Origin: DAISVY01 sp036826635
GTDB lineage: Bacteria; Zixibacteria; MSB-5A5; GN15; FEB-12
Direction of reading: 5' to 3'
Assembly (NCBI GenBank): GCA_036826635.1
Contig: DAISVY010000004.1
Coordinates: 62,001 to 126,000 of the forward strand
Length of the DNA stretch: 64,000 bases
Part shown: piece after piece, positions 7,887 through 16,379 of the stretch
Layout of the letters: each line of letters starts with the position of its first letter
Position numbering within the stretch: the first letter of the stretch is position 1
Notes under the pieces: model-generated
Seen by the model: the letters and a program-made list of their open reading frames with translations, nothing else
What the model was told of the DNA's origin: nothing
Databases searched by the model: none
Translations under genes and position numbers: made by a program

Positions 7887-9152
7887 ATGCGCGCATACCA
7901 AACGGCGCTGATGACCATACTGGCGGTAGTGATTGTTTTATCGACGGCTCTGCCGCTCGCCGCCGGACCGAATGATCCCATTACCGGAGAGGATTTCGAT
8001 CGGCTGGTGGCCCGTCAGGATGTCCCTCTTCAAAACCGATTGCGCGAGATATTGCCGGAATCGCAGGGCTATTTCGTAACCGGACCGCTCCCGGAGATAA
8101 ACACGGACGATCGCGACATAACCAAACTGTACCGCGCCGTGCGAATACTCTGCCCCGACCTCAATCTGCTGCGCGAGGCCATTGATATTCTCCAGAAAGA
8201 TACAACGCTTGAAATCAACAAGGTCGAAACATGGCTGGATAAACCGTGTAAGAAAAACTTGTCGGGCTTTCGCGGGGCTTTCTTGACAATTGAGTGGGAA
8301 GGAACAGAACACACCGTGCGCCTGGTCACCCCGCAACAGGTTCGTTTCACGATCTGGGCCGCCCGACAGCAATTTCCAATGACAAAGGCAGTGCGTTCGT
8401 ATGCTCTGGCCGTGTCGGATTACCTGAAAGCAATTGACAACGGAAATCTCGACGCCGCCGAGCCCAGGGCAACCGCTTTCGGCCTGCCGGACAGTGTTGA
8501 TTTTTATGCCGAACCGCCCGACTACGTGATCGAGGGATACGACAACTACATGGCTTTCCTGTATAGTCATCGCCCGATCTACACGGACTTCTCTCAGGGC
8601 ATCGAGGCGTTCATCCCGTCCGATTCCCTTCTTGAAGCCATCAAGGCCAAAGCTCCGGCCATCGCCTACCCGAACAAAGAATGGCCGATGCTTCAGCGCG
8701 AATACCGCAAATTCTTCGCCCGCGGTGGTGATATTCGAATTATGAATACGCTGACCGCGGCGGGTTTCGATACCCTCGGGCCCGGCGAACACTTCTACGT
8801 GGTCGGAGTCGACGGGAAGATTCGCTTCGGACGCGAATTACCCCGCGCCGAGGTGGACCGAATAGAGCAAGAAACCGGGCGTAAACTGGCTCGGGCCAAC
8901 CACGCTTTTCTGCTGCCCGGCGAACCCGTCCTGACCTCCGGGGCTTTCTTCATTGAAATAAAAGACGGTCACCCCCGGCTGACCGCGGTCAATGCCCAGT
9001 CGGGGCATTATTTCTACAGCAACGTATCTTCGACCATACGCGAGGACATCGTGCAACGTTCCGATAAATATCTCATGACCCTGGGACACTTTTTCCTCAA
9101 TCTTGACCGTTTGGGGATTTCTTACGACCGTGTTTTGATAAGTAAGTTCTGA
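7887..9152 (+). CDS. Secreted protein of unknown function
   Basis: A 421-residue product with a strong ribosome site (AAGGAG, seven bases before ATG) and a signal peptide ending near LPLAAG. I recognise no domain. The N-terminal half is helical, with two Cys (about residues 92 and 118) that could form a disulfide in the periplasm. The C-terminal half is mixed alpha/beta, with HFYVVGVDGKIRFGREL and HAFLLPGEPVLTSGAF segments. It lies ten bases after the kinase-like lipoprotein gene and eight before the transporter, so it is almost surely co-expressed. A role as partner or substrate of the kinase-like protein is speculation from position only. Confidence 0.75.
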   Translation: MRAYQTALMTILAVVIVLSTALPLAAGPNDPITGEDFDRLVARQDVPLQNRLREILPESQGYFVTGPLPEINTDDRDITKLYRAVRILCPDLNLLREAIDILQKDTTLEINKVETWLDKPCKKNLSGFRGAFLTIEWEGTEHTVRLVTPQQVRFTIWAARQQFPMTKAVRSYALAVSDYLKAIDNGNLDAAEPRATAFGLPDSVDFYAEPPDYVIEGYDNYMAFLYSHRPIYTDFSQGIEAFIPSDSLLEAIKAKAPAIAYPNKEWPMLQREYRKFFARGGDIRIMNTLTAAGFDTLGPGEHFYVVGVDGKIRFGRELPRAEVDRIEQETGRKLARANHAFLLPGEPVLTSGAFFIEIKDGHPRLTAVNAQSGHYFYSNVSSTIREDIVQRSDKYLMTLGHFFLNLDRLGISYDRVLISKF

Positions 9153-9160
9153 AGGTAAAC

Positions 9161-11911
9161 ATGGCGGCTTTGATCAAGAGACTCTTCAACCTCGAGCGCG
9201 GGGAAATCGTCCGTGCCGTCCTGATGTTCCTCTATGCGTTTCTCTTGCTGAGCGCTTACCTGATTCTTAAACCTGTCCGCAATTCGCTTTTCCTGAACAA
9301 GTTCGGGGCCGACCAACTGGTCTACATGTACATGATAATAGCCGTAGCCGCAACCCCGGCCGCTTCCGTCTACGGCTGGATTGCCGACCGCACCAATTTG
9401 CCCCGCCTGGTCGGGGGCACCACGGTCTTCATCGTAATCAGCCTGGCCGCTTTCTGGTACCTGATAGGGGCCCAGTACGGTTGGCTGGTGTACGTGTTTT
9501 ACGTGTGGGTTTCCCTTTTCGGTGTCTTCACGACTTCTCAGTTTTGGTTACTGGCCAACTATGTTTTCGATGCCCGCGAGGCCAAACGGGTCTTCCCCTT
9601 CATAGCGGCCGGGGCCATTGTCGGAGGCATGACCGGCAGCGCCCTGACCAATCTGCTGGCCGAACTGACCGGCACCGAAAACCTGCTGTGGATTTGTGTC
9701 CTGTTCATGCTCATTTGTTTCGGTCTTCTTCTGATCGTCTGGCGCATGCGGCGCGGTGACGAAACGAAAGAGGACAAGCTTCGTTCGCGCAAAGGTGACC
9801 TGAAGGGAATACTCCCGGTCATACGCAAATCCCGGCACCTGATACTGCTGACAATAATGATAGGTCTGACCGTCATGGTCTCGACCTTCGTCGATTTCCA
9901 GTTCAACAAGGTGGTCAACAATTCTTTCGACGACAAAGACAAGTTGACAGCCTTTTTCGGGGCCTTTTTCTTCAGTCTTTCTTTTCTGTCGCTCCTGTTG
10001 CAGTTGCTTTTCTCGTCGCGGATATTGAGACGCTTCGGGGTCGGCGCGGCCATTTTGTTTTTGCCTGTCGGTCTGCTTCTGGGCTCGGCGGCGATTTTTA
10101 TCTACCCGGTGTTAGCCTCGGCCATTCTGGTAAAGCTCTCCGACGGATCTTTCCGCTACTCCATCAACAAAACCGGCCTGGAACTGCTTTATCTGCCTGT
10201 TCCCGTCGCGATAAAAAATCGCATCAAGGCTTTCATGGATGTGGTCGGCGACCGTTTCGCCCGTGGTATCGGTGGTGCTCTTCTGTACCTTGTCAGTACG
10301 GTTCTGGCCTGGCCCATTCAGTGGATATCGTTTCTAAGCGCCGGCCTGATCAGCATCTGGATTGCGGTGGCCATACTAATCAAACGCGAATATTCGCGCA
10401 CTTTCCGTGCGGCGCTGGATACGCGCACGATTGACAGCGAGGAAATCAAAGTTCGCCTGCATGAAGCCGCTTCTATCGATATCCTGAGCCGGACATTCCG
10501 GGATGGTGACCGGAGACAGATCCTCTTTTCCCTGGGACTCACGGCCGAAGAACACGACCGACGACTGGCCGAACCGCTATGCCTCCTGCTGCGACACGAA
10601 GACAGCGCCATACGACAACGAGCCCTTAAACAACTGGCCGCAATCGACAACGGCACGATGGCCAAACAAGTAGAACCTCTGCTGAAAGATCCCGACGGAG
10701 ACGTACGACTGGAAGCGGTGCGTTATTTTTGCCACGGCCGTGGTAATGATGCCGCAACCATCGTGGAAACTTATCTTAAAGATAAAGACCCCGTACTGAG
10801 AGCCACGGCGTGTCGATGCGTGTTCGAGGACAACCTTGCTCCGCGGGTACGAGCGATGATAACGGTGGAGTTCCTGGAAAATCTCCTTACACCGTCGGAC
10901 GAAACCAACCGGCAAATAAAATACCAACTGGCCGAGGCCCTCCGGTTCGCTCGTGCCGACGACGCCCTGGGAAAATTGCTGTCGCGCTTTACAACCGACG
11001 AGGATCCCCGAATACGACGGGCGGCTTTCGTGGCAACGGCAAGGTTAAGCAAACGCGAGCATCTGCCGACGATCATCGGCTGTCTGGCGACCCCCGCCAC
11101 ACGTGAACCGGCCGAAGAAGCCTTGCTTTCTTTCGGCCCCGCTGTGCTCGGGACGCTTCGGGACAGTCTCATTAATACCGAAATCCCGTTGCCCGTGCGT
11201 CTGCGCATTCCGGGGGTTATAGCGAAAATCGCAAGTGAAGAGTCAGCCGACATCCTTCTGACCCAACTGAACGGCAAAAGCTCGCTGCTTCGTTATGCCA
11301 CGATCAGGGCACTCAATCGCCTGAAACGCACTCTGGGCCACCTGCCGATCGAGAAATCGAAGCTGTCCGAACAGATACAAAACGAGGCCCGGGACTATTA
11401 CACCGCAACTTTGTATTTGCAGTCACTTCAGTCGATCGAAAACGCTTCCGCTTCCGAAGGTCTCCTGCGACAGACACTGCACGACCGTCAACAGTTACAT
11501 CTGGAACAGGCCTTTCGATTGGCCGGGCTGATATACTCGACCGATGACATGAATCTCGCCTATCTCGGGGTGATCAGCGAATCGAGTATCGTGAGAGCAC
11601 GGGCCGTGGAATTCCTCGATACCGTGTGGGAACGGTCGGAAAAACAAATTTTGTTCCCTATTCTGGAAAGACAGGAAAATCTGACGAAAATCGCCCGAGG
11701 ACTGACGGGTCTGACTTCCCTTTCGCGTGAGGAAACAATCGGGAAAATCCTCCGTGGCACCGATTCGTGGCTGGCGGCCTGTGCGGCGTATCTGGTCGGA
11801 ACCGACAAACTGGAAACTTTCCGGGCGGATATCCAAAAACTAACCGAGGACCCCGACCCCGCTTTGAAGGAAACAGCCCGGTGGGCTCTTGCCCGTCTGA
11901 ATGTGAAATAG
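9161..11911 (+). CDS. TLC-type (ATP/ADP exchange family) transporter with HEAT-repeat tail
   Basis: A 916-residue inner-membrane protein. Residues ~15-410 form about twelve membrane helices with marks of the TLC/NTT nucleotide transporter family: LILKPVRNSLFLNKFGA near the first helix, an FWLLANYVFDAREAKR segment, and a later SFRYSINKTGLELLYLPVP region. From ~450 to the end the protein is soluble and made of repeated two-helix units (for example DPDGDVRLEAVRYF, DEDPRIRRAAFVATAR, DPALKETARWALARL), the HEAT pattern. Family members exchange ATP, ADP or other nucleotides across membranes, though substrate cannot be read from sequence. The neighbouring kinase-like lipoprotein suggests a use for nucleotide in the periplasm. 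Eight bases separate it from the upstream gene. Confidence 0.85.
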   Translation: MAALIKRLFNLERGEIVRAVLMFLYAFLLLSAYLILKPVRNSLFLNKFGADQLVYMYMIIAVAATPAASVYGWIADRTNLPRLVGGTTVFIVISLAAFWYLIGAQYGWLVYVFYVWVSLFGVFTTSQFWLLANYVFDAREAKRVFPFIAAGAIVGGMTGSALTNLLAELTGTENLLWICVLFMLICFGLLLIVWRMRRGDETKEDKLRSRKGDLKGILPVIRKSRHLILLTIMIGLTVMVSTFVDFQFNKVVNNSFDDKDKLTAFFGAFFFSLSFLSLLLQLLFSSRILRRFGVGAAILFLPVGLLLGSAAIFIYPVLASAILVKLSDGSFRYSINKTGLELLYLPVPVAIKNRIKAFMDVVGDRFARGIGGALLYLVSTVLAWPIQWISFLSAGLISIWIAVAILIKREYSRTFRAALDTRTIDSEEIKVRLHEAASIDILSRTFRDGDRRQILFSLGLTAEEHDRRLAEPLCLLLRHEDSAIRQRALKQLAAIDNGTMAKQVEPLLKDPDGDVRLEAVRYFCHGRGNDAATIVETYLKDKDPVLRATACRCVFEDNLAPRVRAMITVEFLENLLTPSDETNRQIKYQLAEALRFARADDALGKLLSRFTTDEDPRIRRAAFVATARLSKREHLPTIIGCLATPATREPAEEALLSFGPAVLGTLRDSLINTEIPLPVRLRIPGVIAKIASEESADILLTQLNGKSSLLRYATIRALNRLKRTLGHLPIEKSKLSEQIQNEARDYYTATLYLQSLQSIENASASEGLLRQTLHDRQQLHLEQAFRLAGLIYSTDDMNLAYLGVISESSIVRARAVEFLDTVWERSEKQILFPILERQENLTKIARGLTGLTSLSREETIGKILRGTDSWLAACAAYLVGTDKLETFRADIQKLTEDPDPALKETARWALARLNVK

Positions 11912-11935
11912 CCGAGCACTATAAAAGGAGTGCCT

Positions 11936-12391
11936 ATGACGATAATGGAAAAAGTTCTCGCCTTGCATGAAGTCGATCTGTTTACCTACATGGCAACCGA
12001 GGAACTGTCGATTCTGGCGGCAGTCGCCGAGGAAAACCAGTACGAGCGAGGCTCCGAGCTGTTTCGGCAAAACGAACCCGCCGACGCGCTCAACCTGATC
12101 GTCAGCGGCAAGGTCCGGGTTGTACGCGACGACGAGGAGATATTCGTAGCCGGGCCTCACGACGCGCTGGGCACTCTGTCCATGCTCGATGCCGAGCCCT
12201 GGCCGTTCAGGGCGGAAATAACCGAACCGACCCACGTGCTGCGTATCGACCGAGAGACGTTTATCGAAGTCATCGCCGACCATCCCAAAATAACCGAAGC
12301 CATATTGCGTTCATTGGTAAAAAAAGTGCGGCGCCTGGTCGACACCCCGCTGGGCTCACCATCCTCACAGTCACAGACGGAAACAGATTAA
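11936..12391 (+). CDS. Cyclic-nucleotide-binding-fold protein
   Basis: A ~151-residue cytoplasmic protein made of one cNMP-binding (CAP-like) beta-roll: EVDLFTYMATEELSILA, then YERGSELFRQNEPAD, LIVSGKVRVVRD, and FIEVIADHPKITEAILRSL. The phosphate-binding cassette (usually GELA...R) is replaced by GTLSMLDAEPWPFRAEI, keeping the Arg but altering the rest, so ligand binding is uncertain. There is no DNA-binding domain. ATG 11936 is chosen for the AAAAGGAG site five bases upstream; a GTG at 11930 overlaps that site. Similar domains are fused to or found next to TLC-HEAT transporters, so a regulatory role for the transporter is a fair inference. Confidence 0.82.
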   Translation: MTIMEKVLALHEVDLFTYMATEELSILAAVAEENQYERGSELFRQNEPADALNLIVSGKVRVVRDDEEIFVAGPHDALGTLSMLDAEPWPFRAEITEPTHVLRIDRETFIEVIADHPKITEAILRSLVKKVRRLVDTPLGSPSSQSQTETD

Positions 12392-12411
12392 ACCCGACGA
12401 CAGATCGGGAT

Positions 12412-13278
12412 ATGCCCGAACCGATGAAACCGCTGAGACATAGCCTGATAGCGTGGACTTGTATCGTCGTGGTCGGCCTTGCCATCCTCGGCCCGTCAGC
12501 CGCCGCTCAGGACCGGGCCTATCTTTCGACAGAAGAAGTGGCCGCCATAAGCGGATTTTCTCTGACGACTCTTACCATCGGTCATCTGGCCAGCCGGATC
12601 GACTCCGGGAAAACACCGCTGTGGTCACGCCCTTTCGGTTTCGAACGAACCATCACCCGAAAACTCGGCGGTACCCCTCAGCTCGGTAAACGTAATTTTC
12701 TCGACGATAACTTCGGCGCCGCCGCAACCGCAATCGCAGCCGGAGCCGTACTATTCGCGGCCGATGAGGCCTATCCTTCCACCGACCGGACCAGGGACAT
12801 TTTGCAGGATCAGTTTCTTTTCTTCTCCGGTCTGGCAACCGTATGGGGCATCACCGATCTGGCCAAAGGGCTGGTTGCTCGACCGCGACCGCTGGTTTAT
12901 CTGGAACCGGAACTCGCCGCCACACGCCCCCACGCCGACTTCCGTTTTGACCACGGATCGTTCTTCTCCGGACACAGCGCGACGGCTTTTTTCAGCATGA
13001 CTTATCTCAACCTTCGTATCCGCGATATAATGCGGCAGGAGATGTCTCCCGGGCAATATCGAAACTGGCGCTGGCTAAGTCCGACTCTCTCGTTCGGCTG
13101 GGCCAGTATCGTGGCGATCAGCCGCCTTCATGCCTATCGTCATTACCTGACCGATGTCGCCGCCGGGGCTCTGGTCGGGTTCGCCGCCGCAACGCTGTTT
13201 TATTCTCTGGGCGACGACCTGGCCACCGATTCCGACGCCGCTTCATCCTTCCGATTCCAAATCATACTCACATTCTGA
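12412..13278 (+). CDS. PAP2-family phosphatase, membrane-associated
   Basis: A 288-residue protein with an N-terminal signal or anchor segment and several hydrophobic helices. All three PAP2 phosphatase motifs are visible: K152-x4-RPRP (KGLVARPRP), SGHS at 186-189, and SRLHAYRHYLTD with Arg238 and His244. These make a vanadium-haloperoxidase-type active site that removes phosphate from lipid phosphates or similar substrates, normally on the periplasmic side. Length suits a single-domain PAP2 protein with a ~100-residue N-terminal extension. It is the last gene of the plus-strand set that includes the kinase-like lipoprotein. An in-frame ATG at 12424 is an alternative start. Confidence 0.88.
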   Translation: MPEPMKPLRHSLIAWTCIVVVGLAILGPSAAAQDRAYLSTEEVAAISGFSLTTLTIGHLASRIDSGKTPLWSRPFGFERTITRKLGGTPQLGKRNFLDDNFGAAATAIAAGAVLFAADEAYPSTDRTRDILQDQFLFFSGLATVWGITDLAKGLVARPRPLVYLEPELAATRPHADFRFDHGSFFSGHSATAFFSMTYLNLRIRDIMRQEMSPGQYRNWRWLSPTLSFGWASIVAISRLHAYRHYLTDVAAGALVGFAAATLFYSLGDDLATDSDAASSFRFQIILTF

Positions 13279-13382
13279 GCACACCGAACCCGTGGCGTAA
13301 TTTTCTCTACGAAAGAACCATTCTTTTTCCCAAACTTCAGTCTGTTGACGAACAAAAAGATCGATAATGACCCGCCCGCCTG

Positions 13383-13411
13383 TTGACAGAAACGCCAACG
13401 GTGCCTATTTT
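13383..13411 (+). promoter_or_regulatory. Sigma70-type promoter for the redox operon
   Basis: TTGACA at 13383-13388 and TATTTT at 13406-13411 are separated by 17 bases, the preferred spacing. It lies in the 315-base gap between the PAP2 gene and the Lrp-domain gene and implies a leader of roughly 175 bases. The leader contains a small hairpin (CCGGA 13489-13493 / TCCGG 13501-13505) but no riboswitch I recognise. I see no strong terminator after the PAP2 gene. Confidence 0.6.
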
Positions 13412-13593
13412 CCCCCGATAATGATCGGAAAGTCATTAAAGAAATAACGCTCAACGTCGGCCGAGCCCGGGGTTAGCACACCCTGAAACCGGATGTCGAG
13501 TCCGGCCCCAACGGCCGTCAAGAGGCTTCTATCTATGCTTTCGAACAGATTTGACGAAGTCTTCTGTAACCACATCAGAGTGAGGATCTGCCA

Positions 13594-14097
13594 GTGACCG
13601 AAGAACTATTCGTTTTCATACGATTCGGCGACCGCACCATGCTTCCTTCCGCCTCAACGGCACTCGATCAATTGGACGGCCTGTCCCGCTGGGACGCCGT
13701 CAACGGCTATTTCAACCTGGCCATCAAAATGACCGCTCCATCCGAAGAAAACTTTCAAAAGCTCCGGGCTCTTGAAGGAGCGGAGGAACTGGCGGTATGC
13801 AAGGTCGTTGACCACCCAAAGACCGAAAAAACATTCGATCCCGATCAGTGTCAGAGCTACCTTCTTTTGGAAACCGACGCGGATCAACGGGACGGGATTC
13901 AATCGGCCATCAGTGCCCATCGGGACGTTCTTTTCTGCCATCGCACCGACGGGCCGTACAATCTGGTGGCCGGGGTGCAAAGCCGCACTTTCGACGCTAT
14001 CGACAACCTTGTCAAAGAACATATCCGCCCTCTTGACGGCATTCTGCGCCTCAAGCAGGACCGCATCATCAGCAGTAATGTAAGACAGGAGCAGTGA
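13594..14097 (+). CDS. Stand-alone Lrp/AsnC ligand-domain (RAM-like) protein
   Basis: A 167-residue protein with no helix-turn-helix. It looks like two ferredoxin-fold ligand-binding domains in tandem. The second (from about YLLLETDADQRDGI to LVKEHIRPLDGILR) has the clear Lrp/AsnC C-terminal pattern with DGPYNLVAGVQ near its centre. The first (residues ~1-80) is more diverged. In the family these domains bind amino acids and oligomerise. The start is GTG 13594 with GAGG eight bases upstream. It sits directly before the NuoE-like gene, two bases apart, so it may sense a metabolite for that complex or simply share its promoter. No DNA-binding role can be argued from the sequence. Confidence 0.75.
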   Translation: MTEELFVFIRFGDRTMLPSASTALDQLDGLSRWDAVNGYFNLAIKMTAPSEENFQKLRALEGAEELAVCKVVDHPKTEKTFDPDQCQSYLLLETDADQRDGIQSAISAHRDVLFCHRTDGPYNLVAGVQSRTFDAIDNLVKEHIRPLDGILRLKQDRIISSNVRQEQ

Positions 14098-14099
14098 GC

Positions 14100-14603
14100 A
14101 TGGCCCACAGAAGTGAACCGATGAGCAGCTTCACGACTGCCTTGTGGAAACATGAGGGTGACCCGGGGGCGCTTATTCCCCTGCTGCAATCGGCCCAGGA
14201 CACCTACGGCTACATTTCGGAAAAGACCATCGACTATATCAGCCATGTCACGGGGATTCCGACCGCTGACATTTACGGCGTAGTCACGTTCTACGCGCAG
14301 TTCCGTACCCGACCGCTGGGTAAATACGTAATTCGGATCTGCAATGGCACCGCCTGCCATGTCAACGGGGCCAAAATGGTTTTCGACACGATTAACGACG
14401 AATTGAATATCAACTATGACGAGACAACCGAAGACGGCAAATTCAGCCTGCTCTCGGTTGCCTGCATCGGCTGCTGCTCACTGGCTCCGGTGATGACCAT
14501 CAACGAAGAAACATTCGGGCGTCTTACCGCTCCCAAGCTGCGCAAGATCATTCGCCAGTTCAAACAGCGGGTCAAAAAGGAAGCTCAGGAAAGTAAGGAG
14601 TAA
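14100..14603 (+). CDS. NuoE-like [2Fe-2S] thioredoxin-fold subunit
   Basis: A 167-residue subunit of the NuoE/HydC/HndA family. The four [2Fe-2S] ligands are visible: C81-x4-C86 (CNGTACHVNG) and C122-x3-C126 (CIGCCSLAP). The N-terminal helical domain has the YGYIS and IYGVVTFYAQF segments typical of the family. It passes electrons between the NADH/FMN subunit and partner redox subunits in complex I and in bifurcating hydrogenases and dehydrogenases. ATG 14100 is favoured for its AGGAG site eight bases upstream; a GTG at 14094 is also in frame and overlaps the previous stop. It is followed by the NuoF-like and NuoG/GltD-like genes. Confidence 0.92.
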   Translation: MAHRSEPMSSFTTALWKHEGDPGALIPLLQSAQDTYGYISEKTIDYISHVTGIPTADIYGVVTFYAQFRTRPLGKYVIRICNGTACHVNGAKMVFDTINDELNINYDETTEDGKFSLLSVACIGCCSLAPVMTINEETFGRLTAPKLRKIIRQFKQRVKKEAQESKE

Positions 14604-14612
14604 GACGAGCCC

Positions 14613-16370
14613 ATGAAAACGGTAACTGTTGGACTTGCCACCTGCGGTGTCTCAGCCGGCGGGGGAAACGTTTATAAGGCTTTTCAGGAACAACTGAAAG
14701 ACCACGCTGACGCTTTCGTGCTCAAAGAAACCGGCTGTATCGGGATGTGTTACCGGGAGGTCCTGGTAGAAGTTGCGGACGGCAACGGTACACGCCATCT
14801 CTACGGCGAAGTCACACCCGACAGAGTGGAACGAATCGTTCAGGAAGACGTGCTCGGCGACAAGGTAATCGATGAATGGCTGGTTTCGGGCGAAGGTAAA
14901 GAAGTCGGCTATTTCGAGAACCAGGTAAGAATCGTCCTGCGCAACGCGGGGATTATCGACCCCGGCTCTATCGACGAATACATCGCCAGGGACGGTTATA
15001 TCGCCCTGGATAAAGCTCTCAAGCAGATGACGCCGGATGACGTTATCAAGGAGATATCCGATTCCGGGCTGCGCGGTCGTGGCGGCGGAGGGTTCCCCAC
15101 CGGCATGAAGTGGAAATTCTGTCGCCAGGCCAAAGGAGATACGAAATACATTATCTGCAACGCCGACGAGGGTGACCCCGGCGCGTTCATGGACCGCTCC
15201 GTTCTGGAGTCGGACCCGCACGCCATGCTCGAAGGAATGATTATCGCCGGTTATGCTATCGGGGCGACGTTCGGATACATATACTGTCGAGCCGAATACC
15301 CGCGCGCTATTGCCCGCCTGCGCCAGGCTATTTCTCAGGCGCACAAGAAAGGCTTTTTGGGCAAGAACATCATGGGGACAGATTACAGTTTCGATATCAA
15401 GATCAAAGAAGGCGCGGGCGCGTTCGTGTGCGGTGAAGAAACGGCCCTCATCGCCTCAATCGAAGGTCGGCGCGGTATGCCTCGCTTCCGTCCCCCCTTC
15501 CCGGCTGCGTCCGGCCTCTGGGGAAAACCGACCAACATCAACAATGTCGAAACTTTCGCCAACGTTCCCTGGATAATCAGTCACGGCGCGGCGGCTTTCG
15601 CGGCTTATGGCACCGAGGACAGTAAAGGCACCAAAGTCTTCGCCATGGCCGGCAAAGTGCGACGGACCGGTCTGGTCGAAGTACCGATGGGGATTACCAT
15701 CAACAAGATCATCTTCGACGTTTGCAACGGTATCGCCAACGACCGCAAATTCAAGGCGGTCCAGATGGGTGGTCCCTCGGGCGGATGTATCCCGGCTGAG
15801 ATGTGTGATCTCCCCATCGACTACCAGCAGATCAATAAAACCGGGGCCATTATGGGTTCCGGCGGTTTGATCGTTATGGACGAAACCACCTGCATGGTCG
15901 ATGTTTCCAAGTTCTTCCTTACCTTCACCCAGGCGGAGTCATGCGGCAAGTGCACCTTCTGCCGCATCGGCACCAAGCGCATGCTGGAGATCCTCGAGCG
16001 CATCACGGCCGGTGAAGGGACCATGGAAGATCTGGAAAAACTGGAAGACCTCAGCCATCAGATCAAGGAAAGCAGCCTGTGCGGCCTGGGCCAGACAGCA
16101 CCTAATCCGGTTTTGACCACGCTGAAGTATTTCCGCGACGAGTACGTGGCGCACATCAAAGACAAGAAATGCCCGGCCCACGTTTGTCCGGCATTGCTGA
16201 CATATACCGTCAATGACAATTGCACCGGTTGTACCGTCTGTGCCAACTCCTGCCCCACTAACGCCATTAGTGGTGAGAAAAAGGGAAAGCACGTCGTCGA
16301 CCAGGATCTCTGTATCAAGTGTGGCAAGTGCTATACTGTTTGCCGCTTCGACGCCATCACGAAGGAATGA
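14613..16370 (+). CDS. NuoF-like NADH/FMN flavoprotein subunit with extra ferredoxin domains
   Basis: A 585-residue subunit of the HydB/HndC/NuoF type. Residues 1-~110 form a thioredoxin-like domain with C11, C42 and C46 (GCIGMC), fewer Cys than a full [2Fe-2S] site. The core carries the FMN/NADH motifs GLRGRGGGGFPTG and NADEGDPGAFMDRS, then GEETALIASIEG, and the [4Fe-4S] motif ESCGKCTFCRIGT. The C-terminus adds two [4Fe-4S] ferredoxin motifs, CTGCTVCANSCP and CIKCGKCYTVC. This layout is that of soluble electron-bifurcating enzymes rather than respiratory complex I. It oxidises or reduces NAD(H) in the cytoplasm. Nine bases separate it from the NuoE-like gene and nine from the next. Confidence 0.92.
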   Translation: MKTVTVGLATCGVSAGGGNVYKAFQEQLKDHADAFVLKETGCIGMCYREVLVEVADGNGTRHLYGEVTPDRVERIVQEDVLGDKVIDEWLVSGEGKEVGYFENQVRIVLRNAGIIDPGSIDEYIARDGYIALDKALKQMTPDDVIKEISDSGLRGRGGGGFPTGMKWKFCRQAKGDTKYIICNADEGDPGAFMDRSVLESDPHAMLEGMIIAGYAIGATFGYIYCRAEYPRAIARLRQAISQAHKKGFLGKNIMGTDYSFDIKIKEGAGAFVCGEETALIASIEGRRGMPRFRPPFPAASGLWGKPTNINNVETFANVPWIISHGAAAFAAYGTEDSKGTKVFAMAGKVRRTGLVEVPMGITINKIIFDVCNGIANDRKFKAVQMGGPSGGCIPAEMCDLPIDYQQINKTGAIMGSGGLIVMDETTCMVDVSKFFLTFTQAESCGKCTFCRIGTKRMLEILERITAGEGTMEDLEKLEDLSHQIKESSLCGLGQTAPNPVLTTLKYFRDEYVAHIKDKKCPAHVCPALLTYTVNDNCTGCTVCANSCPTNAISGEKKGKHVVDQDLCIKCGKCYTVCRFDAITKE

Positions 16371-16379
16371 GGTCAGACC

